The notes under the pieces were generated by a model. That model saw only the letters and a program-made list of their open reading frames with translations, did not search any database and had not been told where the DNA came from. Positions 8,070-14,764 of a DNA stretch of 14,764 nt are shown here, piece after piece. The DNA is from Bacteroidota bacterium (GTDB lineage: Bacteria; Bacteroidota; Bacteroidia; Chitinophagales; Chitinophagaceae), in NCBI GenBank assembly GCA_023415275.1, contig JAEZLJ010000059.1, positions 1 through 14,764 on the forward strand, written 5' to 3'. A program made the translations under genes and the position numbers. Positions within the stretch are counted from its first letter, which is position 1, and each line of letters opens with the position of its first letter.

Positions 8070-8870
8070 TTATTGTTGAATCCTGAACCTGTTGCCATTG
8101 CCCCCGTTTGGCATATTGCGGCGCATTTCTTCCATCAACTTTTCCCTTTCCTTGGTGAATTCAGCAGCTGTTACCTTTTTGCCATCATTGGGTTCTTTTA
8201 TCTTACTTATATTCACTTTGGGTGACACTTCAATTGCTTTGTATATGGTTTGACCCTTATTTACTTCCAATTCCAGGATGGCACCTGGCAACTGGCCCTG
8301 CATTTCTGGTCCAATAGCCACCGGTATATCGGTAGTGAACCAGGCCACTATTTCAGATGTGTCGGGAATCGACTGGCGTTTCATCTCACCATTCTCCATG
8401 GTCATTTGCATGCGGCTGGAAATTCTTTGGCCTATGGCTTTGTGCGCAGTATAATTTAAAATGCTTTTGGTCTCATTGGTAAGCTTCCATTGTCCTTTAC
8501 GTATGCTGTCCGACACTACAAAGTTCCGGTCCATGATCTCCCGCTGGTCGGTGCGGGTGCCTTTTTCGAAGTTGTAATAAGAGATCTCGTTCATACCACC
8601 AAAGCGCAGTACTACGCCATTGCCTGAAAATGTGCCAGGGTCTTCATTAGTGGCATTAGGAAGAAATTGCCATAATGATTGGTTATTGCCAAACAGCAAT
8701 TCAAACTGGTCGGTCCTTGATTTGGGTAATTGAGAAGCAACGCCGGGATCCGTATTGAACATCCGGGTGGGGAGCTGGATGGTGCGTTCATAAACGATGC
8801 GGCCTTCTTTCATTTGAGCCTGTAATGACAGGGTTAAACCAATGACCACCAGTAACAATAATTGTTTCAT
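8070..8870 (-). CDS. GLPGLI family secreted protein
   Basis: A 266-residue exported protein. Residues 1-18 form a signal peptide (cleavage LQA/Q). The mature start EGRIVYE and the hallmark segment GQLPGAILELE (residues 192-202, corresponding to the GLPGLI signature), preceded by AWFTTDIPVAIGP, place it in the GLPGLI family (TIGR01200), known almost only from Bacteroidota. Function is not established; genes often sit beside outer-membrane barrel proteins with carboxypeptidase-regulatory-like domains, and one such gene is nearby here (4214-7066). The C-terminus (about 236-266) is a charged Lys/Glu/Arg/Met-rich helix followed by an Asn/Gly-rich end. It is divergent from the histidine kinase gene across 124 bases and shares a long hairpin terminator with the convergent neighbour. 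Confidence 0.92.
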   Translation of the reverse strand: MKQLLLLVVIGLTLSLQAQMKEGRIVYERTIQLPTRMFNTDPGVASQLPKSRTDQFELLFGNNQSLWQFLPNATNEDPGTFSGNGVVLRFGGMNEISYYNFEKGTRTDQREIMDRNFVVSDSIRKGQWKLTNETKSILNYTAHKAIGQRISSRMQMTMENGEMKRQSIPDTSEIVAWFTTDIPVAIGPEMQGQLPGAILELEVNKGQTIYKAIEVSPKVNISKIKEPNDGKKVTAAEFTKEREKLMEEMRRNMPNGGNGNRFRIQQ

Positions 8871-8886
8871 TCCATAAGCATTTGAC

Positions 8887-8894
8887 CAAAAGTA
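8887..8894 (-). promoter_or_regulatory. -7 promoter element for the GLPGLI gene
   Basis: Read on the minus strand, this is TACTTTTG, an exact match to the Bacteroidota -7 consensus TAnnTTTG, 16 bases upstream of the GLPGLI start codon. A -33 TTG at the usual distance is not evident, so the match rests on one element. Confidence 0.45.
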
Positions 8895-8981
8895 AAACCT
8901 TAGTCATTCATACTCTGTTAATAGTGCTTTCAACTTAAGTTAATAATGGTTAAATCCGGTATGAGCGGTAAATGAAAAGGG

Positions 8982-8989
8982 TAATTTTG
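8982..8989 (+). promoter_or_regulatory. -7 promoter element for the two-component operon
   Basis: TAATTTTG matches TAnnTTTG exactly and ends 5 bases before the ATG of the histidine kinase. If used, transcription would begin at or within a few bases of the start codon, giving a leaderless or near-leaderless message. No clear -33 TTG is seen at the usual spacing. Confidence 0.4.
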
Positions 8990-8994
8990 TCCGG

Positions 8995-10425
8995 ATGCGT
9001 AAGTTCAGTTATAGTAAAGGTTTGCCGGTACTGATGGTACTCACCATTATGGCTATCGCTGCGTTCCAGATCTACTGGCTCAGCAAGGCCTATGACCGCG
9101 AGAAGCGCAACCTGGAAATGCGCACCAACTTTATGTTCCGGGAAACTGTGTTTGACCTGCAGGGTTCTAAATTAAAGCTGGACAGGCTGGAAAGCGATAG
9201 TGCACCCTCTGCCAGAAAAGTTATACACAAAGAGTTATTAGGTAAGAAAAGACACGGTGGCCAGATGGCTGATCAAAAGGTCATTAATATGGTTGACATA
9301 CTTACAAAAAAAGTAAGAGACTCCTCTTCCAAAACAATCCTCATACGTGGTTCTGATACGGTGAGGCTATCAGATAATAAGCTCACTGGAAGGCGTAACC
9401 GTTTGGTGCAGTTTCTATTTGATGTGGATTCTGTGCAGGACTCGCTTCGTGTAAAAGAGTTGCAGCTGGCCTATGCACGCAAGTTGGAAGAACAAAATAT
9501 ATCCGTGCCATTTAATATCAGCCGTGTCAAAACCGAAGAATCAGAAAAGCCCGTTTTTAATCAGGTTACCCTGGGTTTTCAAAATCCCATCACCTATGAA
9601 TTGAATTTGGGAAGCACCACTGCTTTCCTGTTGAAGCGCATCAGCATTCCTATTCTTTTTTCTGTCTTCCTGGTAGGCTTCACCTTTCTTTCTTTTTCAC
9701 TATTGTATGGCAACCTGCTGCGGCAGCGCAGGCTGGCCGACATAAAGAATGAATTCATTAGCAATATCACCCACGAATTAAAAACACCTATCGCTACTGT
9801 AAGCGTGGCTATAGAAGCATTGCGCAGCTTTAATGCTTCTATAGATCCGCAGAGAAGCAAAGAATACCTGGACATATCTGCCAATGAGCTCCAGCGCTTA
9901 TCGCTATTGGTTGATAAGGTGCTGAAGCTGTCTATGTTCGAGAAAAAGGAGATAGACCTTAAATATGAGCGGCTGGATATGAAGGAGCTGGTAGAGGAGG
10001 TCACCTCTTCCATGCGGCTGCAGTTTGAAAAGAAAGGTGCACAGGTTACCAAGCAGGCAGAAGGGGATACGCACCTGGAAGGCGACCGCCTGCACCTGGT
10101 GAGTGTGATCTTTAACCTGTTGGACAATGCCCTGAAGTACAGTACAGACAATGCCCTGATCCATCTGACAATTAAAGGCCTTCCCAATAAGGTGCAGTTG
10201 ATCATTGCAGATTCAGGCATTGGCATCCCCGCTGAATACCAGGGACGCATATTCGAAAAGTTTTTCAGGGTACCTACCGGCAACCTGCACAATGCAAAGG
10301 GCTATGGCCTTGGGCTAAGCTATGTGTCGCATGTCATCAACAGGCACCATGGAAATATCAGGGTAGAATCGCAAGAGGGTGATGGCAGCAAATTTTATAT
10401 CACGCTTCCCAGGCAACAGGGTTAA
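8995..10425 (+). CDS. Membrane-bound sensor histidine kinase
   Basis: A 476-residue two-component sensor that autophosphorylates a His and passes the phosphate to a response regulator. Membrane segments are at about residues 11-29 and 216-238. They enclose a periplasmic domain of about 185 residues with no motif I recognise. No HAMP domain fits between TM2 and the kinase core, since only about 10 residues separate them. The dimerisation/phosphoacceptor helix has H260 in THELKTP. The ATPase domain shows the N-box FNLLDNALKY (N374, N378), G1 box DSGIG (D406) and G2 box GYGLGLS (436-442), so it should be active. The partner regulator starts 27 bases after the stop, clearly in the same operon. 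The start at 8995 gives a sensible short basic N-terminus before TM1. Confidence 0.95.
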   Translation: MRKFSYSKGLPVLMVLTIMAIAAFQIYWLSKAYDREKRNLEMRTNFMFRETVFDLQGSKLKLDRLESDSAPSARKVIHKELLGKKRHGGQMADQKVINMVDILTKKVRDSSSKTILIRGSDTVRLSDNKLTGRRNRLVQFLFDVDSVQDSLRVKELQLAYARKLEEQNISVPFNISRVKTEESEKPVFNQVTLGFQNPITYELNLGSTTAFLLKRISIPILFSVFLVGFTFLSFSLLYGNLLRQRRLADIKNEFISNITHELKTPIATVSVAIEALRSFNASIDPQRSKEYLDISANELQRLSLLVDKVLKLSMFEKKEIDLKYERLDMKELVEEVTSSMRLQFEKKGAQVTKQAEGDTHLEGDRLHLVSVIFNLLDNALKYSTDNALIHLTIKGLPNKVQLIIADSGIGIPAEYQGRIFEKFFRVPTGNLHNAKGYGLGLSYVSHVINRHHGNIRVESQEGDGSKFYITLPRQQG

Positions 10426-10451
10426 GCAGATAGGCTGTATAAATAACGGGT

Positions 10452-11135
10452 ATGAAAAAAGCAAAGGTTTTATATGTAGAAGATGAAATATTCCTCGCCA
10501 AAATAGTAATGGATACCCTACGTGACAGGGGCTATGAGGTGATACATGAAGCTGACGGAGGGAAAGCCCTGGAGAAGTTCACCGGTGAAAAACCAGATGT
10601 ATGCGTTTTGGATATTATGCTTCCCAACAAGGATGGCTTTACCATTGCGGATGCGATACGTGAAAAAGACACCCAGGTTCCAATCATTTTTCTAAGCGCC
10701 AAATCGCAACCCTCTGATGTTATAAATGGATTCAAGCTGGGTGGTAATGATTACATACGTAAGCCTTTTAGTATAGAGGAACTGATAGTACGGATAGATA
10801 ATGTTTTAAAGATCCGCGAAGAACCGATAGCCGGACCTGAAGAAGTGGCCATTGGCCAATATACTTTCAATATCCGCCGCCAAACATTGACCAGCTCCTT
10901 TGAACAGCGTAAGCTTTCTTACCGGGAAAGCGAATTATTGAGGCTATTGTACGAAAACAGGGATAAGATCGTAGAGCGCAGCGAGATACTCACACTTTTA
11001 TGGGGCAGCGATTCTTTCTTTAACAGCCGCAACCTGGATGTATATATCACCAAGATCAGGAACTACCTGAAAAATGACCCGGCTATCGAGATCATTACCA
11101 TAAAGGGCATAGGCTACCGGTTTCTGGTCGGATGA
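10452..11135 (+). CDS. OmpR/PhoB-family DNA-binding response regulator
   Basis: A 227-residue cytoplasmic regulator, cognate to the kinase encoded just upstream. The receiver domain (about 4-118) has the acidic pair E10/D11, phosphoacceptor D54 (VLDIMLPNKDG), switch Ser82 and conserved Lys104 (RKPF). The C-terminal winged-helix DNA-binding domain (about 130-225) is recognisable from the YRESELLRLL helix, the LDVYITKIRNYL recognition helix and the closing IKGIGYRFLV wing. Length is normal for the family and nothing is missing. Target genes cannot be read from the sequence; the neighbouring envelope genes are candidates by position only. Confidence 0.96.
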   Translation: MKKAKVLYVEDEIFLAKIVMDTLRDRGYEVIHEADGGKALEKFTGEKPDVCVLDIMLPNKDGFTIADAIREKDTQVPIIFLSAKSQPSDVINGFKLGGNDYIRKPFSIEELIVRIDNVLKIREEPIAGPEEVAIGQYTFNIRRQTLTSSFEQRKLSYRESELLRLLYENRDKIVERSEILTLLWGSDSFFNSRNLDVYITKIRNYLKNDPAIEIITIKGIGYRFLVG

Positions 11136-11223
11136 TTTCATATTCTCTCGCTCACCAGGTATAAAAGTTTAGTCCTGCATGATGTAAGATGTTCACTGGC
11201 ATGTGTTTTTTACCTGCTGCCCT

Positions 11224-12897
11224 ATGCCGGTCATCGATAAGCGCACTGCTAAAAAGTTCATTGGTATAGCGGCCATTATCTTATTAGTGTTTTTTATACT
11301 GTCCTTAGTGGCAGTGAATGTGTTTGTAGAACCCAGCTTGCGTAAAAAGCTGCATACCTTGATCATACAGGGCTCTGATAGTTTATATACCTACAGCCTG
11401 GGACAGCTCAACGCCAATTTCTTCGGTGGCAATATTGAGGTTGATAATCTACAGATACAGATAGACAGCAATCATTATAAAAAACTGGAGCTTCAGCAAG
11501 ACCTGCCATCTTTGACCATGGAGTTGAAGCTGGGAAAGGGCTATATAAAAGGTGTAAGTGTGTTTTCCTTACTGGTAGGGAAGAAGATCACAATCCAGGA
11601 AATTGGCTCCAGGCAGGCAGATATTAAGCTTTCCAGGCACTTGCACCAGCACCATGCCAGTACTACTAAACCGCCTTTATGGAAAGCCATTCAACCAACT
11701 ATAGCACAGATCAATATTGACCGCATCAGGCTTGATGGTCTAAAAATGTTATATAAAAGTGCCGACACGGCTGAATCAGTAAAGCTCCAGTTTGACAGGA
11801 TCGATGCGCATGCCGACTGGTTACGCATCGATAGCCTGGCATCGGTTGATACCAACCGGATAGGCTTTGCCGAAGAGATCTATTTCAAAGTGCACGATCT
11901 GAAATACAGGACTTCTGATTCATCGTACAAGATGAAAGCAGAATGGATCACTTTTTCATCTAAAGACAGAACCATTGAAATAGACAGCTTCAAGTTACAG
12001 CCTACATTAAAAAAGGAAGATTTTTACCAGTTCTATGGTGTCCAGGCCAGTTTGTATTACCTGACGGTGGATAAGGCAAGGTTCACCGGCTTGCATTTCA
12101 ATCAATTTATTCATGACAATATTATCAGTGTGGATAGTGTAGTAATGGTTCAACCTAAATTATCTGTGTACCTGGATAAAGGACAGGAACGAAAGTTCAA
12201 GAGTAAGATCGGCTCCTATCCACACCAAAAGCTACTCGCTGCTGCCAGTCCAATAGATATCAGGGCTGTTTCCGCCACAGGAGCCGAGGTGGCATATACA
12301 GAGAAGAATGGAACCACGGGTGAAGAAGGCACACTGAATCTTGACAAGGTAGATCTCCTGGTGAAGAATGCTACCAACATGCCAGGCAATATCCGCAAAG
12401 ATGCCATATGCACGGTGCAGGCAAAGGGTAACATCCTGCAGGGTAGTCCTATATCAGTTGACTTTCGTTTTTTTCTTGATTCCAGTAATGGAAGGTTTGA
12501 TGCGCAGGGCAGCGTAGATCATGTCACAGCCGTCCAGATCAATAAGATATCGATACCTATGGCCAATACAAATGTGACCTCACTGAATGTACAGCACCTG
12601 GAGTTTAAGCTTTCAGCAGATGATTATAATGCATGGTCTGATGTGAAAATGAGGTACTCAGACCTGTCCGTAGTCCTCAATAAAACAGATGAAAAAACAG
12701 GTGCGCCTGTCACCAGGAAGTTTATTACCAACCTTCTGAATAAGTATGTACTATGGCATAACAACCCTATGCCCGGGCAGCCGGAAAGGGTGGCCACTCA
12801 TGCACAATATTACAGGCTCACTACCCAGTCTTTTTTCGGTGTCATCTGGAAGTCCATATTTGCCGGCATGCAAAATATTATGCTCAAATCAGGATAA
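11224..12897 (+). CDS. Single-pass envelope protein, AsmA-like character, function unknown
   Basis: A 557-residue protein with a basic N-terminus, one membrane helix (about residues 12-34) and a long periplasmic part. The segment SLGQLNANFFGGNIEVDNLQ just after the helix, and the repeating beta-strand pattern that follows, resemble AsmA/DUF748-type proteins, some of which are involved in envelope lipid transport. The match is by pattern, not by a firm signature. A His-rich patch (RHLHQHH, residues 138-144) is unusual. A GTG at 11203 is also in frame, but the ATG at 11224 is preferred because it places a short basic leader before the helix. It lies 88 bases after the response regulator with no hairpin between, so read-through from that operon is possible. 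nagA begins 14 bases after its stop. Confidence 0.8.
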   Translation: MPVIDKRTAKKFIGIAAIILLVFFILSLVAVNVFVEPSLRKKLHTLIIQGSDSLYTYSLGQLNANFFGGNIEVDNLQIQIDSNHYKKLELQQDLPSLTMELKLGKGYIKGVSVFSLLVGKKITIQEIGSRQADIKLSRHLHQHHASTTKPPLWKAIQPTIAQINIDRIRLDGLKMLYKSADTAESVKLQFDRIDAHADWLRIDSLASVDTNRIGFAEEIYFKVHDLKYRTSDSSYKMKAEWITFSSKDRTIEIDSFKLQPTLKKEDFYQFYGVQASLYYLTVDKARFTGLHFNQFIHDNIISVDSVVMVQPKLSVYLDKGQERKFKSKIGSYPHQKLLAAASPIDIRAVSATGAEVAYTEKNGTTGEEGTLNLDKVDLLVKNATNMPGNIRKDAICTVQAKGNILQGSPISVDFRFFLDSSNGRFDAQGSVDHVTAVQINKISIPMANTNVTSLNVQHLEFKLSADDYNAWSDVKMRYSDLSVVLNKTDEKTGAPVTRKFITNLLNKYVLWHNNPMPGQPERVATHAQYYRLTTQSFFGVIWKSIFAGMQNIMLKSG

Positions 12898-12911
12898 GCC
12901 TAATTTTAACT

Positions 12912-14009
12912 ATGCAAAAGGCGATCAGTGCAGGCAACATATTCGATGGAGAAAAATGGTTAAGCAACCTGGCGGTCATTGTCAACAATGGTAGCGTGGA
13001 AGCCATTGTTCCCATATCAGAACTTCCATCTTCCATACCATGTAGCCATTACGATACACAAAAGCTGATACCTGCTTTTTTAGATGTACAGGTATATGGA
13101 GCAGGAGGCAGACTTTTTTCATTGTACAGGGAAAAAGAAACGCTTGAACTGATGCACAAGGTATTCCTCAGTGAGGGCACCTGTTGTTTTCAACCCACCA
13201 TAGCCACCAATACCATTGCTGTTTTTAAAGAATGCATTGATGCGGTAAGGCAATACTGGGAAGAGGGAGGACAGGGAGTGGCAGGTATTCACCTGGAAGG
13301 CCCCTGGCTGAATCCTGAAAAGCGTGGGGCACATATTAAAGAGCTGATACATACACCCTCCAGGGAAGAGGTTACAGACCTGCTTAACTATGGCAAGGGT
13401 GTGATCACCATGATCACCATAGCACCAGAGGTGGTCAGCCAGGAACTGGTAGAGCTGATGCTTGAGCATAATATCATTCTTTCTGCCGGCCATAGCAATG
13501 CCGTTTATGCAGAAGCTATGGAAAAGCTGGATGCTGGTATTACCACTGTTACGCATTTATATAACGCTATGAGTCCTCTACAGCACAGGGCACCAGGCCT
13601 GGTAGGTGCAGCCATGAACCATAATTCAGTCATGGCCAGCATCATCCCCGATGGATACCATGTGGACTTTGCAGCCATAGCCATAGCTAAAAAGGCCATG
13701 CAGCATCGCCTGTTTGCCATCACAGATGCCGTTACAGAAACCAGCGATGGGCCCTACCAGCACTTCAGGGCAGGTGAAAAATATGAATGCAATGGAACGC
13801 TCAGCGGCTCAGCCATCAGTATGTTCACCGCCTTTCAAAACCTGGTAACAAAGGTGGGCATAGGTGTAGAGGAAGCTGTGCGGATGTGCAGTCTTTACCC
13901 GGCGCAGGCCATTCGTGTTGATAACAGGTATGGGAAAATAGCACCGGGTTATGCAGCGCAATTCCTTGTCATTGACAATGAGCTGAATTTAATGCAGGTG
14001 CTTACCTGA
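12912..14009 (+). CDS. nagA: N-acetylglucosamine-6-phosphate deacetylase
   Basis: Cytoplasmic amidohydrolase that converts N-acetylglucosamine-6-phosphate to glucosamine-6-phosphate and acetate in amino-sugar catabolism and cell-wall recycling. Its 365 residues fit the family (E. coli NagA is about 380). Landmarks are FLDVQVYGAGG (56-66; the Gln-containing version of the N-terminal metal motif), the metal ligand Glu129 in HLEGPWL, His194 in AGHSNA, His215 in THLYNAM, substrate-binding His250 in PDGYHVD, and catalytic Asp272 in ITDAV. All expected active-site residues are present. The gene starts 14 bases after the upstream envelope gene, with TAATTTTA (12901-12908, near the -7 consensus) immediately before the ATG, so it may be co-transcribed or have its own promoter. 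No nagB lies next to it. Its 3' end overlaps the convergent gene at 14002 by 8 bases. Confidence 0.95.
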   Translation: MQKAISAGNIFDGEKWLSNLAVIVNNGSVEAIVPISELPSSIPCSHYDTQKLIPAFLDVQVYGAGGRLFSLYREKETLELMHKVFLSEGTCCFQPTIATNTIAVFKECIDAVRQYWEEGGQGVAGIHLEGPWLNPEKRGAHIKELIHTPSREEVTDLLNYGKGVITMITIAPEVVSQELVELMLEHNIILSAGHSNAVYAEAMEKLDAGITTVTHLYNAMSPLQHRAPGLVGAAMNHNSVMASIIPDGYHVDFAAIAIAKKAMQHRLFAITDAVTETSDGPYQHFRAGEKYECNGTLSGSAISMFTAFQNLVTKVGIGVEEAVRMCSLYPAQAIRVDNRYGKIAPGYAAQFLVIDNELNLMQVLT

Positions 14010-14328
14010 CAGGAGTAATAGACAGAACGGACTTTTTTCTCCTGGCATATTGTATCACCCACATGATCGTAAAAGTGGGAATAAAATCAAGGCCAGGAAT
14101 CAGCTCTTCAATAAAGCTAAAAACACCACCCAGGAACCCTTTCCGGAAGCCAAACATGCGCCAGAACAGGAAAGCAGAAATAGGAGCCCAGATCAATTCT
14201 CCCAACACGGGGATCAATATTACTGCACTGCCTATGAAGTCAAGCACCAGGCATTGAACCAAAGAAGGTAAAGGCTTTGCCTCCAGGGGTAGATACTTTA
14301 CTTCATTTTTGAAAAACAATCTTTTCAT
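14002..14328 (-). CDS. Small integral membrane protein, function unknown
   Basis: A 108-residue protein. A charged N-terminus (MKRLFFKNEVKYLP) is followed by a long hydrophobic region (about 24-57, one long or two closely packed helices broken by Pro40), a short basic loop (RKG), and a further hydrophobic segment (about 65-93). The C-terminus is positively charged (YARRKKS). That charge pattern would place the C-terminus in the cytoplasm. I do not recognise a named family. The frame converges on nagA and their 3' ends overlap by 8 bases. The composition and clean start make it a credible gene, but no promoter is clear upstream. Confidence 0.75.
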   Translation of the reverse strand: MKRLFFKNEVKYLPLEAKPLPSLVQCLVLDFIGSAVILIPVLGELIWAPISAFLFWRMFGFRKGFLGGVFSFIEELIPGLDFIPTFTIMWVIQYARRKKSVLSITPVR

Positions 14329-14390
14329 TCTTCAAAACCGCTGTGCTTTTTTACACAACAGCTATAAAGACGAAATAGCCTGCCATAAAG

Positions 14391-14421
14391 TTGTGTGGCA
14401 TATTTCTTTAAGAAAACTTTG
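14391..14421 (+). promoter_or_regulatory. Possible promoter for the DUF72 gene
   Basis: TTG at 14391-14393 and AAACTTTG at 14414-14421 are 20 bases apart. This approximates the Bacteroidota -33/-7 arrangement (the -7 element has A instead of T at its first position). Transcription would start near 14428, about 70 bases before the ATG at 14500. It lies in the 171-bp gap between divergent genes, which otherwise holds only short imperfect dyads. Confidence 0.3.
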
Positions 14422-14499
14422 GGTAGCAAGTCCTATTAGGCAAAGGCCTCAGCATCATATGTTAAAGCTAAACGGTTAAAAAGAGAGGACATCTGGATC

Positions 14500-14764
14500 A
14501 TGGCAGGAAGTATTCATATAGGCACATCAGGGTGGAGCTATAAGCACTGGAAAGGTATTTATTATCCTCCCAAACTACCAGCCCGTCAATGGTTGGCGTA
14601 CTATGCCAATGATTTTAACACCACTGAGATCAATGGCAGCTTTTACCGCATACCTGCCATAGAAACAGTGCAAAATTGGGTAAGCCAGGTGCCAGCAGGA
14701 TTTGTGTTCTGCCCTAAAATGAGCCGCTTTCTCTCTCACATGAAAAAACTCAGGAACCCGGAGG
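14500..14764 (+). CDS. DUF72 (YecE-like) family protein, 3' partial
   Basis: The first 88 residues of a protein that runs off the right edge. The opening IHIGTSGWSYKHWKG, then YYPPKLP, FNTTEINGSFYRIP and FVFCPKMSRFLSH, are the characteristic N-terminal blocks of the DUF72/YecE family, a TIM-barrel fold of unknown biochemical role found widely in bacteria. No signal peptide is present, so it should be cytoplasmic. About two thirds of the gene lies outside the window, assuming the usual length of about 240-300 residues. The ATG at 14500 fits the normal family start. Confidence 0.93.
   Translation, partial: MAGSIHIGTSGWSYKHWKGIYYPPKLPARQWLAYYANDFNTTEINGSFYRIPAIETVQNWVSQVPAGFVFCPKMSRFLSHMKKLRNPE

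Noticed and set aside
9594..10292. A 232-codon minus-strand frame opposite the histidine kinase.
   Set aside because: The plus strand encodes intact kinase motifs across the same region; the antisense product is Ser/Arg-rich with no recognisable domain.
13119..13556. A 145-codon minus-strand frame inside nagA.
   Set aside because: nagA has all its catalytic residues across this span; the antisense frame has no domain or signal of its own.
14341..14400. Short inverted repeats (ACACAAC...GTTGTGT, TGCCA...TGGCA) in the gap before the DUF72 gene, as a riboswitch or attachment site.
   Set aside because: The stems are short, the loops long, and no T-run or direct repeat accompanies them, so they are compatible with chance in AT-rich intergenic DNA.
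1..14764. Mobile element, CRISPR array, toxin-antitoxin or phage-defence system.
   Set aside because: No transposase, integrase, direct-repeat array, terminal inverted repeats or defence-type gene pair was seen. The SNF2 helicase stands alone in the visible part, with no methyltransferase or nuclease partner.

Overview
The window looks like chromosomal DNA from a member of the Bacteroidota, probably close to the Chitinophagaceae. Several things point there. A GLPGLI-family secreted protein sits near an outer-membrane protein with a carboxypeptidase-regulatory-like domain, a plug and a beta-barrel. There is a SWIM/SNF2 helicase of the long bacterial type, Shine-Dalgarno sequences are not apparent, and TAnnTTTG-like promoter elements lie close to start codons. 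Base composition is moderate and even, and no tRNA, rRNA, insertion sequence, CRISPR array or prophage gene is visible. The genus assignment is inference.

Layout: (1) Bases 3-3584 hold a SWIM-zinc-finger SNF2 helicase that is cut off at its 5' end by the window edge. (2) A small putative lipoprotein (3595-4002, minus) converges on it. (3) A 211-bp gap leads to a 950-residue outer-membrane beta-barrel protein (4214-7066, plus). (4) A 57-codon minus-strand gene (7101-7274), too short for usual ORF cut-offs, follows with its own hairpin/T-run terminator. It is divergent from a 195-residue secreted protein (7387-7974, plus). (5) A long hairpin separates that gene from a convergent GLPGLI-family protein (8070-8870, minus). 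(6) Divergent from GLPGLI is a two-component operon: a membrane histidine kinase (8995-10425) and an OmpR-type response regulator (10452-11135). (7) A single-pass envelope protein with AsmA-like character (11224-12897) is followed 14 bases later by nagA (12912-14009), which overlaps tail-to-tail with a small membrane protein (14002-14328, minus). (8) The start of a DUF72/YecE-like gene (14500 onward) runs off the right edge.

Functionally, the middle of the window (about 3.6-12.9 kb) is dominated by cell-envelope products: a lipoprotein, an outer-membrane barrel, two Sec-secreted proteins, a sensor kinase with a large periplasmic domain, and an AsmA-like protein. GLPGLI proteins and this type of barrel protein often occur together in Bacteroidota. 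It is therefore plausible, but only inferred, that the two-component pair senses an envelope signal and controls some of these neighbours. NagA recycles N-acetylglucosamine-6-phosphate. I do not see a clearly new defence, mobile or biosynthetic system here. The least-explained items are the 57-residue protein with its dedicated terminator and the envelope-gene cluster around the sensor kinase.
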